A stretch of DNA of 64,000 bases from an uncultured Latescibacterota bacterium. GTDB taxonomy: Bacteria > Latescibacterota > UBA2968 > UBA8231. The position numbers and the translations under genes are program-made. The notes beneath the pieces are model-generated. The model did no database searches. It worked only from the letters and a program-made list of their open reading frames with translations, and was not told the DNA's origin. The stretch covers positions 620,001-684,000 of the forward strand of contig OY282352.1 in the NCBI GenBank assembly GCA_958295495.1, in the 5' to 3' direction. Positions 6,433 to 15,450 of this stretch are shown here, piece after piece. Position 1 is the stretch's first letter; every line of letters begins with the position of its first letter.

Positions 6433-8886
6433 ATGCAAAAGCGCAAGACAGACGTCTGCTCTCGGCTGACCAACTGGCTGTATTGCTTGGGATCGGTGGC
6501 CTGTGCAGTCCTCGGCCCCCGCGTTCTGTACGCCCACCAAGCACCCGACCGCGCCCTCGACGCCGTGCGCCTAGAAGGCACCCGTCCGCAGATCGACGGC
6601 GTACTCGACGACCCGGTGTGGCAGCAGGCCCCAGTCTTTACGGGCTTCGTCCAGCGCGAGCCCGAGGAGGGGCAGCCGGCAAGCGAAAAGACTACCGTCC
6701 AGTTGGCGTACGACGACGAGGCACTCTACGTGGGGATCATGGCCTACGATTCGACGCCCGAGAAGATCGTCTCGCGCTTGGTGCGCCGCGACCAGTGGGC
6801 CGAAGCCGATTGGATTCGAGTCAGCTTAGACACGCATCACGACCACCAGACGGGCTACGCCTTTGCGGTGTATGCCGGTGGGTCAATTTACGACGCTGTA
6901 ATCCGGGATTACGGTTGGGACAACGACACTTGGAACGGCGTGTGGGAATCCGCGCATATCATCGGCGTAGAGGGCTGGAGCGTGGAGTTTGCGATCCCGT
7001 TCCACAACCTCCGCTTTAGCAGCGGCGAGGACTGGGGCATCAATATCGCCCGCTACATCAGCCGCAAGAAGGAACAAGCCTTCTGGGTTATGGTCCCGCG
7101 CAAGGAAAGCGGCTCGGTCTCGCGCTTTGCCCACCTAGATGGCTTAGCGGACATCGAGTCTAAGCGCGCACTGGAGCTTTTGCCCTATTCGGTGGGTCGC
7201 TCCACCTATGCGGATGCGCGTGAATTATTCGGCAATGCCGGCGCGGACTTGCGCTACGGGCTGTCGTCGAATATCTCGCTCAACGCCACGCTCAACCCAG
7301 ATTTCGGCCAAGTGGAGGCCGACCCGGCCGAACTCAACCTCTCGGTCTTTGAGACGTTCCAAGAAGAGCGCCGCCCCTTTTTCGTGGAGGACGGCGAGGC
7401 CTTCGACACTCCAATTGACCTGTTCTACTCGCGGCGCATCGGCCGCCAGCCCGGCTATCACGCCCTGCCCGACGGCCACGATGCCCTCGACGAGAGCGAG
7501 TCCACCACCATTCTGGGCGCGGCCAAGCTGACGGGCAAGACCGCGTCTAAGACCACCTTCGGCCTGATGACGGCGCTTACCGCCAGAGAGTACGCGCGCA
7601 TTGAGACGACCATGGTGCGCGAGGTGTCCGGCGAGGAGTACCAAGAGCGCCGCGACTTTCTCGTTGAGCCGCAGACGCAGTTCCTCGTCGGCCGCGTCAA
7701 GCAGGATCTCTTTGCCGGCAACTCGCACATCGGCCTCTTGGGCACGGCCGTGCAGCGCGACCGAGCGCGAGATGCCTATACCAGCGGCGTGGATTGGACC
7801 CTCAAGTGGCGCGACAACGGATACACCTTTTGGGGCCAACTCGCCGGCAGCCGCGCCACGGTAGATGACCAGCGCCGCGGCGGTTTTGGCAATATGGCGG
7901 TCTTGAGCAAAAACAGCGGCTGGTTGCGCGGCGAGCTTTGGTGGGAGGCCTATTCGCGGCATTTCGAGATCGACGACCTTGGCTTCCAATGGCGCAGCGA
8001 CTTCTACAATCCCTGGCTCTGGATCCAGCTACGCAAGGAAGAAGACTGGGCCATCTTCCGCCGCAATTTCTACAACTTCAACCGCTGGGGCACGTGGAAC
8101 TTCGACCGCACCAACCTGCAAAACGGCTTTGACTTCAACACCCACCACCAGCTCAAAAACTACTGGTGGGTCCACATCGACTACTACCATACATGGCGGT
8201 CCTTCGACGATCTCGACACGCGCGGCGGCCCCCTAATCGTGAGGCCGGCCAGCGACGGTTTTGAGATTGAGTTGGAAAGCGACGACCGCTTTATGGTCAG
8301 CGGCTGGGTCGAGTACGAGTGGGAGGGCAACTCGGTTGGCAGCACCCACCAGGAGGTCTCCGGCAGCATCCGCATCCGGCCGACTTCGCGGTTCGAGATC
8401 AGCCTGCGGCCGCGCTATAGCTGGGGTTTCAACGATGCCCAATGGGTCGAAAACTTCGATACGGACGCAGACGGGGAGGACGATCAATTCGCGTACGGGG
8501 AGCTAGACAGCCAAACCCTCGATCTGACGACGCGGGCCAACATCCTCTTTAGCCGCGACTTGAGCTTGGAGTTCTATGTCCAGCCTTTTATTAGTGCGGG
8601 CCGCTACGCCAACTTCAAGGAGTTGGCTCGGCCGCGCTCCTACTCGTTTGTAGCGCATCCCGGCCCGGAGGAAAGCCCTGATTTCCGCAACCGCTCGCTG
8701 CACAGCAGCGCCGTCCTGCGCTGGGAGTACAAGCCGGGCAGCACCCTTTTCATCGTCTGGTCGCAGTTCCGCGACGACGAATCCGATGTGGGCGCGTTTC
8801 GCCCCGGGCACAACCTGCGGCGCAGCTTTCTCGACGAGGGGACCAATATCTTCTTGGTGAAGCTCAACTATTGGCTGCACATCTAG
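6433..8886 (+). CDS. DUF5916 outer-membrane protein with N-terminal CBM9-like domain
   Basis: This 817-residue protein has a basic N-terminus and a hydrophobic signal segment (~residues 15-35, ending ALYA-like at VLYA). A carbohydrate-binding family 9-like domain follows: PQIDGVLDDPVWQQAPVFTGF at ~residues 55-75, then YDDEALYVGIMAYD and WSVEFAIPFHNLRFS. The rest is a long C-terminal region of alternating aromatic strands ending in LNYWLHI, typical of an outer-membrane barrel. ESRRPFF-like EERRPFFVEDGEAF around residue 315 is characteristic of DUF5916. Function is unproven; the family is linked to polysaccharide or TonB-type uptake. A terminator follows at 8911. Confidence 0.88.
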   Translation: MQKRKTDVCSRLTNWLYCLGSVACAVLGPRVLYAHQAPDRALDAVRLEGTRPQIDGVLDDPVWQQAPVFTGFVQREPEEGQPASEKTTVQLAYDDEALYVGIMAYDSTPEKIVSRLVRRDQWAEADWIRVSLDTHHDHQTGYAFAVYAGGSIYDAVIRDYGWDNDTWNGVWESAHIIGVEGWSVEFAIPFHNLRFSSGEDWGINIARYISRKKEQAFWVMVPRKESGSVSRFAHLDGLADIESKRALELLPYSVGRSTYADARELFGNAGADLRYGLSSNISLNATLNPDFGQVEADPAELNLSVFETFQEERRPFFVEDGEAFDTPIDLFYSRRIGRQPGYHALPDGHDALDESESTTILGAAKLTGKTASKTTFGLMTALTAREYARIETTMVREVSGEEYQERRDFLVEPQTQFLVGRVKQDLFAGNSHIGLLGTAVQRDRARDAYTSGVDWTLKWRDNGYTFWGQLAGSRATVDDQRRGGFGNMAVLSKNSGWLRGELWWEAYSRHFEIDDLGFQWRSDFYNPWLWIQLRKEEDWAIFRRNFYNFNRWGTWNFDRTNLQNGFDFNTHHQLKNYWWVHIDYYHTWRSFDDLDTRGGPLIVRPASDGFEIELESDDRFMVSGWVEYEWEGNSVGSTHQEVSGSIRIRPTSRFEISLRPRYSWGFNDAQWVENFDTDADGEDDQFAYGELDSQTLDLTTRANILFSRDLSLEFYVQPFISAGRYANFKELARPRSYSFVAHPGPEESPDFRNRSLHSSAVLRWEYKPGSTLFIVWSQFRDDESDVGAFRPGHNLRRSFLDEGTNIFLVKLNYWLHI

Positions 8887-8910
8887 GATGGGGATTGCGC
8901 CCTGCATTTG

Positions 8911-8947
8911 GCCCTTGCCGCGCACTTTGCGGTAAGGGCTATTTTTT
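8911..8947 (+). terminator. Rho-independent terminator after the DUF5916 gene
   Basis: GCCCTTGCCGC pairs with GCGGTAAGGGC across a 6-nt loop and is followed by TATTTTTT. It lies 25 bp past the stop codon and ends the plus-strand transcript before the convergent gene. Confidence 0.85.
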
Positions 8948-8991
8948 GCAATCCGCGAAGGGCTGCCCTTGTGGACGCCATACCCTATTCT

Positions 8992-10017
8992 TCATAGGAA
9001 GCTCCACAGCGCGTCGAAGCGCGCCCCCGCAATCGGCTCTTGCAGCACCGAGCTGATGCCTTTTTCCGCCATGTAGCGCGGCGCAAACGCCAGCCCCTTT
9101 TGCAGCGCCGTGCGCTCTAGCCCCATTTGCCTAGGCCGCCAGCGCACCCGACAGCAATCCAGCCGCTTGGCCAACCCCGCCGTATCCCCCGCGCAGCACC
9201 ACGCGATGATCATCGCCCCCAAGGCCACTAGCTCGCCGTGGATCCAAGTCCGTTGGTTGGCTGTCTCCAGCGCAATCCAGAACGGATGGTCGCCGCTTGC
9301 TGTGGGGGCCTTTAGCTGCTGGCTATCGCGCTCCTTAATCCGCTGCGCGATGTTGGCCACGCTCGCCTCTGTCATTCGTCCATTGGAATCCAGCGTTGCG
9401 GCAAAAGAACTTGCGATCAACTCGTGCTGCGCCACCTGCTGGGCCGCCAGCGCCGGGTCGAATGCCGGCCCTTGCCCCAACGCAGCCCGCCGCTGCCACT
9501 CCTCTAGCCCCGCATAGCCGCAGAGGATGTCGCCTAGCCCGGCCGTGTGCAAGTGATCCGGTGCCTCGAGGACCACCTCGACATCCACCAGCACGTATTG
9601 GCAATCCACCCACGGCCAGTCGTCCAAACCACCGACGGTCTGATAGCCGTCCCACCGCGCCACGTGCCCGTGGATGATCGCCCCGGAAGAGAGGATCGTC
9701 GGCACCAAGATCAGCTCGGCCTCTTGGTCCAGAGCCGCGAACTTGGAAGCGTCGAGGGCCTTGCCGCCGCCCAAGCCGATCACCAACTCGATCCCGGATG
9801 GTAGCTGGTCGCTGAGGTCCTGCTGATGCGCCGAGTCCAGCCACTCGGCAAAGACCACGCCCTCTGGCTCGCGCACGAGGTGGCCCTTGGCAGCCGCGTA
9901 CGCGCTGGGCGTGGTTACAATCGCATACGCTGGCCAGCAGGCGCTTTCTCGTTGCAACAAGCCGCGGGCGACGCGCACGTCGTATTCAGCAGCCGGTTTG
10001 CTGCGTTGGCTGCCCAT
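8992..10017 (-). CDS. Glycerol-1-phosphate dehydrogenase-like / iron-containing alcohol dehydrogenase family protein
   Basis: The protein resembles the dehydroquinate synthase-like superfamily. The nucleotide-binding LVIGLGGGKALDASKFAA is followed by VPTILSSGAIIHGHVA and the metal-region HTAGLGDILCGYAG. These features match the sn-glycerol-1-phosphate dehydrogenase (AraM/EgsA-like) branch better than the alcohol dehydrogenases. The ATG at 10017 has an AGAGG upstream. A frame start at 10044 would add nine residues and has no RBS. Bacterial members make glycerol-1-phosphate or act on related polyols. The downstream metal-ligand histidines are not all clear, so activity is uncertain. Confidence 0.7.
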   Translation of the reverse strand: MGSQRSKPAAEYDVRVARGLLQRESACWPAYAIVTTPSAYAAAKGHLVREPEGVVFAEWLDSAHQQDLSDQLPSGIELVIGLGGGKALDASKFAALDQEAELILVPTILSSGAIIHGHVARWDGYQTVGGLDDWPWVDCQYVLVDVEVVLEAPDHLHTAGLGDILCGYAGLEEWQRRAALGQGPAFDPALAAQQVAQHELIASSFAATLDSNGRMTEASVANIAQRIKERDSQQLKAPTASGDHPFWIALETANQRTWIHGELVALGAMIIAWCCAGDTAGLAKRLDCCRVRWRPRQMGLERTALQKGLAFAPRYMAEKGISSVLQEPIAGARFDALWSFL

Positions 10018-10158
10018 GGACCAGCCTCTATTTGTTTTGGGCATTTGTTCTCTATTCCGTCATCTAGGCAAAGCGAACTATTGCTTCTGTGATTGCTATT
10101 GCACAACAATATACAAGTCCTTTTTTTCCCGCCAACGCATCTTTCCCGAGTCCAAAAC

Positions 10159-11073
10159 ATGTCCACTGCCCACATCGCCCGCGCCCTCTCCGCACTAGAC
10201 GAGCCTTTCGTGCGCTACAAGATCCGCCTCAACGTCTCGGCTCGCCCGCCCCGCGAGCGCGAGCTTCGCATCCTCCGCGACGAGATCCGCGAGTCGGTTT
10301 TGGTCCGCACTCTGTTGGCCGAGTTGGATGCTACAGGCCGCATCCCCCTCCCGCCGAGCCACCGCTGGCGCGGTGCCCATTGGGTGCTCTACATGCTGGC
10401 CGACCTAGGCTCCGCACCCCGCGACAAGAGCCTCTGGGCCTTGCGCGACCAAGCCTGCGAGTGGCTTTTGGATCCCGATCGCCCCGAGCCTATCTGCGGC
10501 GCGCTCGAGGGCAATGCGCTGTACTACTTGCTCTTCCTCGAGATCGACGATGGCCGCGCCGACGCCTTGGCCCACCGCCTCGCGGGCCGCTTGCCCAAGG
10601 CGTTGGGCCACACTCCGGCTGCCTTCGGCCAAGCACTCACCGCCCTGCGCGGTCTCGCCCTGCACGCCCGCCTCCGCGCCGACCACACCTCTGGCGATGC
10701 AGTCGCCCGCCTCGCCGAGCACCTGCTCGCCCACCACCTCTACCAAAAGCCCGATGGACGCCCCTTGAGCGCGGACTGCGCCTCGTTGCACTATCCCTGC
10801 TACGAGCACTGCGACTTCCTCTTTGGTCTCAAAGTCATGGCCGACGCTGGCCATCTGGCCGACGCACGCTGCCGCGCTGCGCTCGACCTACTCAAGTCGA
10901 AGCAACTCGCCGACGGCAGTTTCCCAGCCGAGCGCAAACACTACCGAGTCGGGCGCGTCGGCAAGGGCGATGACTCGCTCGTCGATTGGGGTCGGCCCAA
11001 CCGCAGCCGGCCCAATCTCCACGTCACCTGCGACGCGCTCGGCGTACTCCACGCTGCGGGCGAGCGGTTTTGA
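10159..11073 (+). CDS. Alpha/alpha-toroid (prenyltransferase/squalene-cyclase repeat-like) protein
   Basis: This 304-residue protein starts at the ATG at 10159; earlier in-frame codons give an unlikely extension. It contains helix-rich repeats with elements such as GRIPLPPSHRWRGAHWVLYMLADLG and LLKSKQLADGSFPAER. The QxxDGSF-type motif is typical of terpenoid-cyclase/prenyltransferase toroids. The C-terminus carries RPNLHVTCDALGVL. It is cytoplasmic, with no signal peptide. The function is unknown; such proteins are often found beside carbohydrate enzymes in environmental bacteria. It is divergent from the G1P-dehydrogenase-like gene and is followed by a GH26-like lipoprotein. Confidence 0.6.
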   Translation: MSTAHIARALSALDEPFVRYKIRLNVSARPPRERELRILRDEIRESVLVRTLLAELDATGRIPLPPSHRWRGAHWVLYMLADLGSAPRDKSLWALRDQACEWLLDPDRPEPICGALEGNALYYLLFLEIDDGRADALAHRLAGRLPKALGHTPAAFGQALTALRGLALHARLRADHTSGDAVARLAEHLLAHHLYQKPDGRPLSADCASLHYPCYEHCDFLFGLKVMADAGHLADARCRAALDLLKSKQLADGSFPAERKHYRVGRVGKGDDSLVDWGRPNRSRPNLHVTCDALGVLHAAGERF

Positions 11074-11130
11074 GAGCCGCCGCAAAATGCTGATATTGTA
11101 CAACACCCGCCGCTTCACAGGTTTGCTACT

Positions 11131-12087
11131 ATGCGCTCTTTGCTGTTGTTCCTCGCCCTCGCCCTTGCGGGCTGCTACGCGGCCTCGCTTGCGCCCGATC
11201 CCTTGGGCCACTTTGCCGCGCGCACCGACCACCTCCAGCGCCTAGAGCCGCTCGGCGAGCGCATCTTGCACGGGGCCGCGCTCAGCTTTGGGCCGCTCGA
11301 TCCCGAAGAACGCACGCGCCCGCTCGTCTATGCCGTGTACTACGAACTCCACGACCTGCCCTACGACTGGCATCTGACATTGCGCACGCATCTGGACCAG
11401 TACGCAGGGTACGGTCTGCCGCAAATCGATCTCGGTTTCAGCGCTGCCGGCCAGCCTTACGAGGCGGCCATTGCCGAGGGCCAGCTCGACGAGGCGATTG
11501 AGCAGCTCTGCTGGGGATTGCAGCAGCTAGACCGCCCGGTTCTGCTGAGGTTGGGCTATGCGTTCAATAGCTCTTGGCGCGCCTATGAGGCGACGAGTTA
11601 CACCGAGGCTTGGTGGCGGATAGCACAAACGCTGCGGGGTCGCTGGGGCTTGGACAACGTCGCGCTGATATGGACGCACAAGGCCGACGGCGGCTCCGAT
11701 TACTTGGCGTATTATCCGGGGGATGAGTACGTTGATTGGTGGTCAATTGACGTGGCCGCGCCGCAAAATCTGCGCCGCAGCCGCGCCTTTATCGAGGCAG
11801 CGCAGGAACGCGGCTACCCAGTGCTCGTCGGCGTGGTCACGCCAGTTATCACCGACTTGGGCCAAGCCGAGCAGGCGTGGCCCCATTGGTTCGTCCCTTT
11901 CCTCCGCTTCTTGCGCCACCATTCCAACATCAAGGCATTTACCTATATAAATTGGGACTGGTCGCAGGCGCAGCACTTTGTTGACCCGGTGCTCTTTGCG
12001 CGCTACCGCAGCGAGTTGATGCACCCGATTTACCAACACGCGGCCTCGCCCGCCGAGTTGCGCTGGCACCTAAACCTCAATCCCTAG
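11131..12087 (+). CDS. GH26-like lipoprotein, apparently lacking catalytic glutamates
   Basis: This 318-residue protein has a lipobox (LALAGC, Cys15), so it is a predicted lipoprotein. The body resembles glycoside hydrolase family 26: LLRLGYAFNSSW (residues 138-149), then VALIWTHKADGG and YYPGDEYVDWWSIDV (194-208). In active GH26 enzymes the first segment reads HEMN-like with the acid/base Glu. Here it is YAFN, and the nucleophile strand reads PVLVGVVTP with no Glu. It may therefore be a carbohydrate-binding, non-catalytic member or a divergent enzyme. The neighbouring gene 22 bp downstream is an amidohydrolase. Confidence 0.65.
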   Translation: MRSLLLFLALALAGCYAASLAPDPLGHFAARTDHLQRLEPLGERILHGAALSFGPLDPEERTRPLVYAVYYELHDLPYDWHLTLRTHLDQYAGYGLPQIDLGFSAAGQPYEAAIAEGQLDEAIEQLCWGLQQLDRPVLLRLGYAFNSSWRAYEATSYTEAWWRIAQTLRGRWGLDNVALIWTHKADGGSDYLAYYPGDEYVDWWSIDVAAPQNLRRSRAFIEAAQERGYPVLVGVVTPVITDLGQAEQAWPHWFVPFLRFLRHHSNIKAFTYINWDWSQAQHFVDPVLFARYRSELMHPIYQHAASPAELRWHLNLNP

Positions 12088-12108
12088 CTTAGAGAAAGGA
12101 CCCGACAG

Positions 12109-12987
12109 ATGAATAAAGTCGATGTTCACGTTCACGTTTTCGACCTGCCGAGCGAGCGGTTCCCCCGCGAACTGAGCGGCCTCGCGCCCGCCGACCGCGC
12201 CTGCCCGATAGAGGCACTCCTAGCCGACATGGATGCTGCGGGCATCGACCGCGCCGTGCTGATCGAAATGAACGGCACCCAAATCGAGCAGCACGCCTAT
12301 GTCGCGCATTGCGTGCGGACGTGGCCCGACCGCTTTACGGCTACCGGCTTGATTGACCTCGCCGACCCGGATCCGCCCGCCCGCCTGCGCGAGCTCGTCG
12401 CCGCCACCGGCATTGAGGGCATCCGGCTGGGGGCGTTGGGCGACCCGGCCGCACAGCGGGCCGAGGACCTGTCGAGCTACGCGCTCTTCGAGTGTGCCGA
12501 CGAGCTGGGGCTCAACATCAACATCTACACCGGCGGGCCTCAGTTCCCCTGCATCGAACTGCTGGCCGCGGCCTTCCCCGGCGTGAACATTTCCCTCGAC
12601 CATCTCGGCGTGATGCCAACCACGCCCGGCGGGCCAGACCGATGGGGTCGCCCCCGCTTTGACGCCGAGCCGCTGCCACCGGCCAACTATCCGCAAGTGA
12701 TGGCGCTAGCTCGATTCCCCAACGTCTATGTCAAAATCTCGGGGGAGTACGCGTTTTCTAAGGTGCCTTGGCCCTACGCGGACATGCAGCCCATGGTCGA
12801 GGATGTGTATCGGGCCTACGGCGCGGATCGCATGATGTGGTGTACGGATTCGCCGTGGATTGTGGTGGAGCCGGGGTATCAGAAGCTGGTGGATTTGCTC
12901 GACTACCATCTCCCAGATATTTCCGCGGCGGAAAAGGAGATGATTATGGGCGGGACGGCGCTCAAGCTGTGGTTTAGGGGGCGCTAG
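12109..12987 (+). CDS. Amidohydrolase 2 family (TIM-barrel metal-dependent hydrolase)
   Basis: This 292-residue protein begins MNKVDVHVHVFD, the HxH metal motif of the amidohydrolase_2 family. It contains NISLDHLGVMP, VYVKISGEYAF and MWCTDSPWIVVEPG, in the order expected for this fold (the late Asp is the usual catalytic residue). The RBS GAAAGGA lies upstream. Relatives hydrolyse lactones or decarboxylate aromatic acids. It is followed only 3 bp later by hsdM, marking the left edge of a restriction island that seems to have been inserted against its stop codon. Confidence 0.85.
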   Translation: MNKVDVHVHVFDLPSERFPRELSGLAPADRACPIEALLADMDAAGIDRAVLIEMNGTQIEQHAYVAHCVRTWPDRFTATGLIDLADPDPPARLRELVAATGIEGIRLGALGDPAAQRAEDLSSYALFECADELGLNINIYTGGPQFPCIELLAAAFPGVNISLDHLGVMPTTPGGPDRWGRPRFDAEPLPPANYPQVMALARFPNVYVKISGEYAFSKVPWPYADMQPMVEDVYRAYGADRMMWCTDSPWIVVEPGYQKLVDLLDYHLPDISAAEKEMIMGGTALKLWFRGR

Positions 12988-12990
12988 CGC

Positions 12991-15450
12991 ATGGCCCTGA
13001 AGAAGTCCCAACTCCACTCCTCGCTATGGCAAAGCTGCGACGAGTTGCGCGGCGGCATGGATGCCTCGCAGTACAAAGACTACGTCCTGACGCTGCTGTT
13101 TATGAAGTACGTCTCGGACAAGTACGCCGGCGATTCGTACGCGCTCATTGAAGTGCCGCCCGGCGGCCGTTTCGCCAACATGGCAAACCTCAAAGGCGAC
13201 AAGGAGATCGGCGACAAGATCAACAAGATCATCGGTCAGCTTGCCGAGGCTAACGATCTCAGGGGCGTCATCGATCAAGCCGACTTCAACGACGAGAGTA
13301 AGCTCGGCACGGGCAAGGAGATGCAGGACCGGCTCTCCAAGCTAGTCGCCATATTCGAGGGGCTCGACTTCCGCGCCAACCGCGCCGAGGGCGACGATCT
13401 GCTCGGCGATGCCTATGAGTACTTGATGCTGCACTTTGCCACCGAGTCGGGCAAGAGCAAGGGACAGTTCTACACGCCGGCCGAGGTCTCGCGCATCATG
13501 GCCAAAGTGGTCGGCATTGGCCCGGATACCCAACAGGATCAGACCATCTACGACCCGACCTGTGGTTCCGGCTCGCTCTTGCTCAAGGCCGCGAACGAAG
13601 CACCGCACGGCATTACTGTTTACGGCCAAGAGATGGACAACGCCACCTATGCGCTAGCGCGGATGAATATGATCCTACACGGCCACGAGACCGCCGAGTT
13701 GTGGCGCGGCAACACCTTGGCCGCTCCGCACTTCAAGAACTTGGACGACCGCCTCAAGACCTTTGACTTTGCCGTTGCCAATCCGCCCTTTTCCGCCAAG
13801 GCTTGGTCCAATGGCCTCGATCCAGCTAACGACGAGTTTGGGCGTTTCGCCTATGGTATTCCACCGGCCAAGAACGGGGACTATGCTTTCCTCTTGCACT
13901 TGATTACGTCGCTCAATAGCAAGGGCAAGGGCGCGATCATCCTGCCGCACGGCGTACTGTTTCGCGGCAACAAGGAGGCGGACATCCGCAAAAATCTCAT
14001 CCGGCGTGGCTTCATCAAGGGCATCATCGGCCTGCCGACTAACCTGTTCTACGGCACTGGCATCCCCGCCTGCATCCTAGTCCTCGATAAAGAGAACGCC
14101 CATGCCCGCCGCGGCATCTTTATGATCAACGCGAGCAAGGGCTTCCACAAGGACGGCAATAAGAATCGCCTGCGCGAACAGAACATCCACCAGATCGTCA
14201 ATGTGTTCAACCGGCAGACCGAGTTGCCGCGTTATTCTCGCATGGTGCCGGTGGCTGAGATCGCCAGTCCGGCCAACGACTACAATCTGAATATCCCGCG
14301 CTACATTGATTCCAGCGAACTGGAAGACCTGCACGACCTCGACGCACATCTGCACGGCGGCATCCCCGACCTCGACCTCGACGCGCTCGGGGCCTACTGG
14401 GATGTCTTCCCCTCGCTGCGTCGGGCGTTGTTTGTCGGCAACGGTCGTGCGGGCTACACCGAGGCTCGCGTCGAGACGCCGCAAGTGAAAGCTGCCATCC
14501 TCGGGCATGGGGAGTTCAAGTCGTACGAGGAGCGGATCGCGACCGCTCTCGACGGTTGGTGCAAGGCGCACGAACTGCTTCTCAAGGGACTGGAGATAGA
14601 CGCCAATCCCAAGGACATCATTCGCACTCTGAAGGAGGACCTGCTGGCGAGATTTGCCGACCTGCCGCTGCTCGACCCGTACGACGTGTACCAGCGGCTG
14701 ATGGACTATTGGGACGAGGTGATGCAGGACGATATGTATCTCATTACAGCGGATGGTTGGAGAGAGGCCGCCAAGCCGCGTGGAATCGTCGAAGACAGAG
14801 AAAAGAAGATCAAGGAGACGCCGGATCTCTCTATCAAGCGGAGGAAGTACAAGATGGACTTGATCCCCCCGCACCTGATCGTCGCACGTTATTTCGCCGA
14901 TGAACAGGCCGCTATCGAGGCGCTACAGGCCACGCAGGAGGCCGCTGCCCGCGAGTTGGAGGAGTTCTTCAAAGAGCACACCGGTGAGGAAGGCTTGCTG
15001 GAGGATGCGGTCAACGACAAGGGCAAGATTACCAAGACCGGCGTTATGGAGCGGCTCAAGGCTATTCGGTATGAGCCGGAGAGCGGCGAGGAACGCGACG
15101 TCCTCAAGCGCTGCCGGACCCTGATTGAAGCCGAGGCTGAGGCGGCCAAGGCTGTCAAGGAGGCCCAAGGCCGCCTAGATGAGCAGGTGCTGGCCCGCTA
15201 CGGTGCGCTCACTGAAGCCGAAATCAAGACGCTGGTGGTCGAGGACAAGTGGTTTACGAGCATCCGGGGCGCAATCGAGTGTGAGGTACAGCGGCTGACC
15301 CAGCAACTCGCCGGGCGGGTGAAGGAGCTAGAAGAACGCTACGCCCGTCCGCTGCCTGAGTTGGAGCGGGAAGTGGAAACGTTTGGCGCGAAGGTTGAGG
15401 GGCACTTGAAACGGATGGGGCTGACGATAGATTGCGGAGCGGTGCGATGA
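12991..15450 (+). CDS. hsdM: Type I restriction-modification DNA methyltransferase subunit (HsdM)
   Basis: This 819-residue N6-adenine methyltransferase has an N-terminal HsdM_N helical domain (residues 1-130), the SAM-binding DPTCGSG at 188-194 and the catalytic NPPF at 264-267. A long charged coiled-coil C-terminal region (~residues 600-819) interacts with the specificity subunit. It is longer than the ~500-residue classical HsdM because of this tail. With HsdS it protects host DNA. Its stop codon overlaps the ATG of the next gene (ATGA). A short copy of its last codons reappears at 16673-16723. Confidence 0.93.
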   Translation: MALKKSQLHSSLWQSCDELRGGMDASQYKDYVLTLLFMKYVSDKYAGDSYALIEVPPGGRFANMANLKGDKEIGDKINKIIGQLAEANDLRGVIDQADFNDESKLGTGKEMQDRLSKLVAIFEGLDFRANRAEGDDLLGDAYEYLMLHFATESGKSKGQFYTPAEVSRIMAKVVGIGPDTQQDQTIYDPTCGSGSLLLKAANEAPHGITVYGQEMDNATYALARMNMILHGHETAELWRGNTLAAPHFKNLDDRLKTFDFAVANPPFSAKAWSNGLDPANDEFGRFAYGIPPAKNGDYAFLLHLITSLNSKGKGAIILPHGVLFRGNKEADIRKNLIRRGFIKGIIGLPTNLFYGTGIPACILVLDKENAHARRGIFMINASKGFHKDGNKNRLREQNIHQIVNVFNRQTELPRYSRMVPVAEIASPANDYNLNIPRYIDSSELEDLHDLDAHLHGGIPDLDLDALGAYWDVFPSLRRALFVGNGRAGYTEARVETPQVKAAILGHGEFKSYEERIATALDGWCKAHELLLKGLEIDANPKDIIRTLKEDLLARFADLPLLDPYDVYQRLMDYWDEVMQDDMYLITADGWREAAKPRGIVEDREKKIKETPDLSIKRRKYKMDLIPPHLIVARYFADEQAAIEALQATQEAAARELEEFFKEHTGEEGLLEDAVNDKGKITKTGVMERLKAIRYEPESGEERDVLKRCRTLIEAEAEAAKAVKEAQGRLDEQVLARYGALTEAEIKTLVVEDKWFTSIRGAIECEVQRLTQQLAGRVKELEERYARPLPELEREVETFGAKVEGHLKRMGLTIDCGAVR

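Noticed and set aside
7225..7989. Long minus-strand frame inside the DUF5916 gene (similar ones at 14077-14874, 26383-26922, 52428-53150)
   Set aside because: These are antisense shadows produced by GC-rich codon usage; none shows a family motif or RBS.
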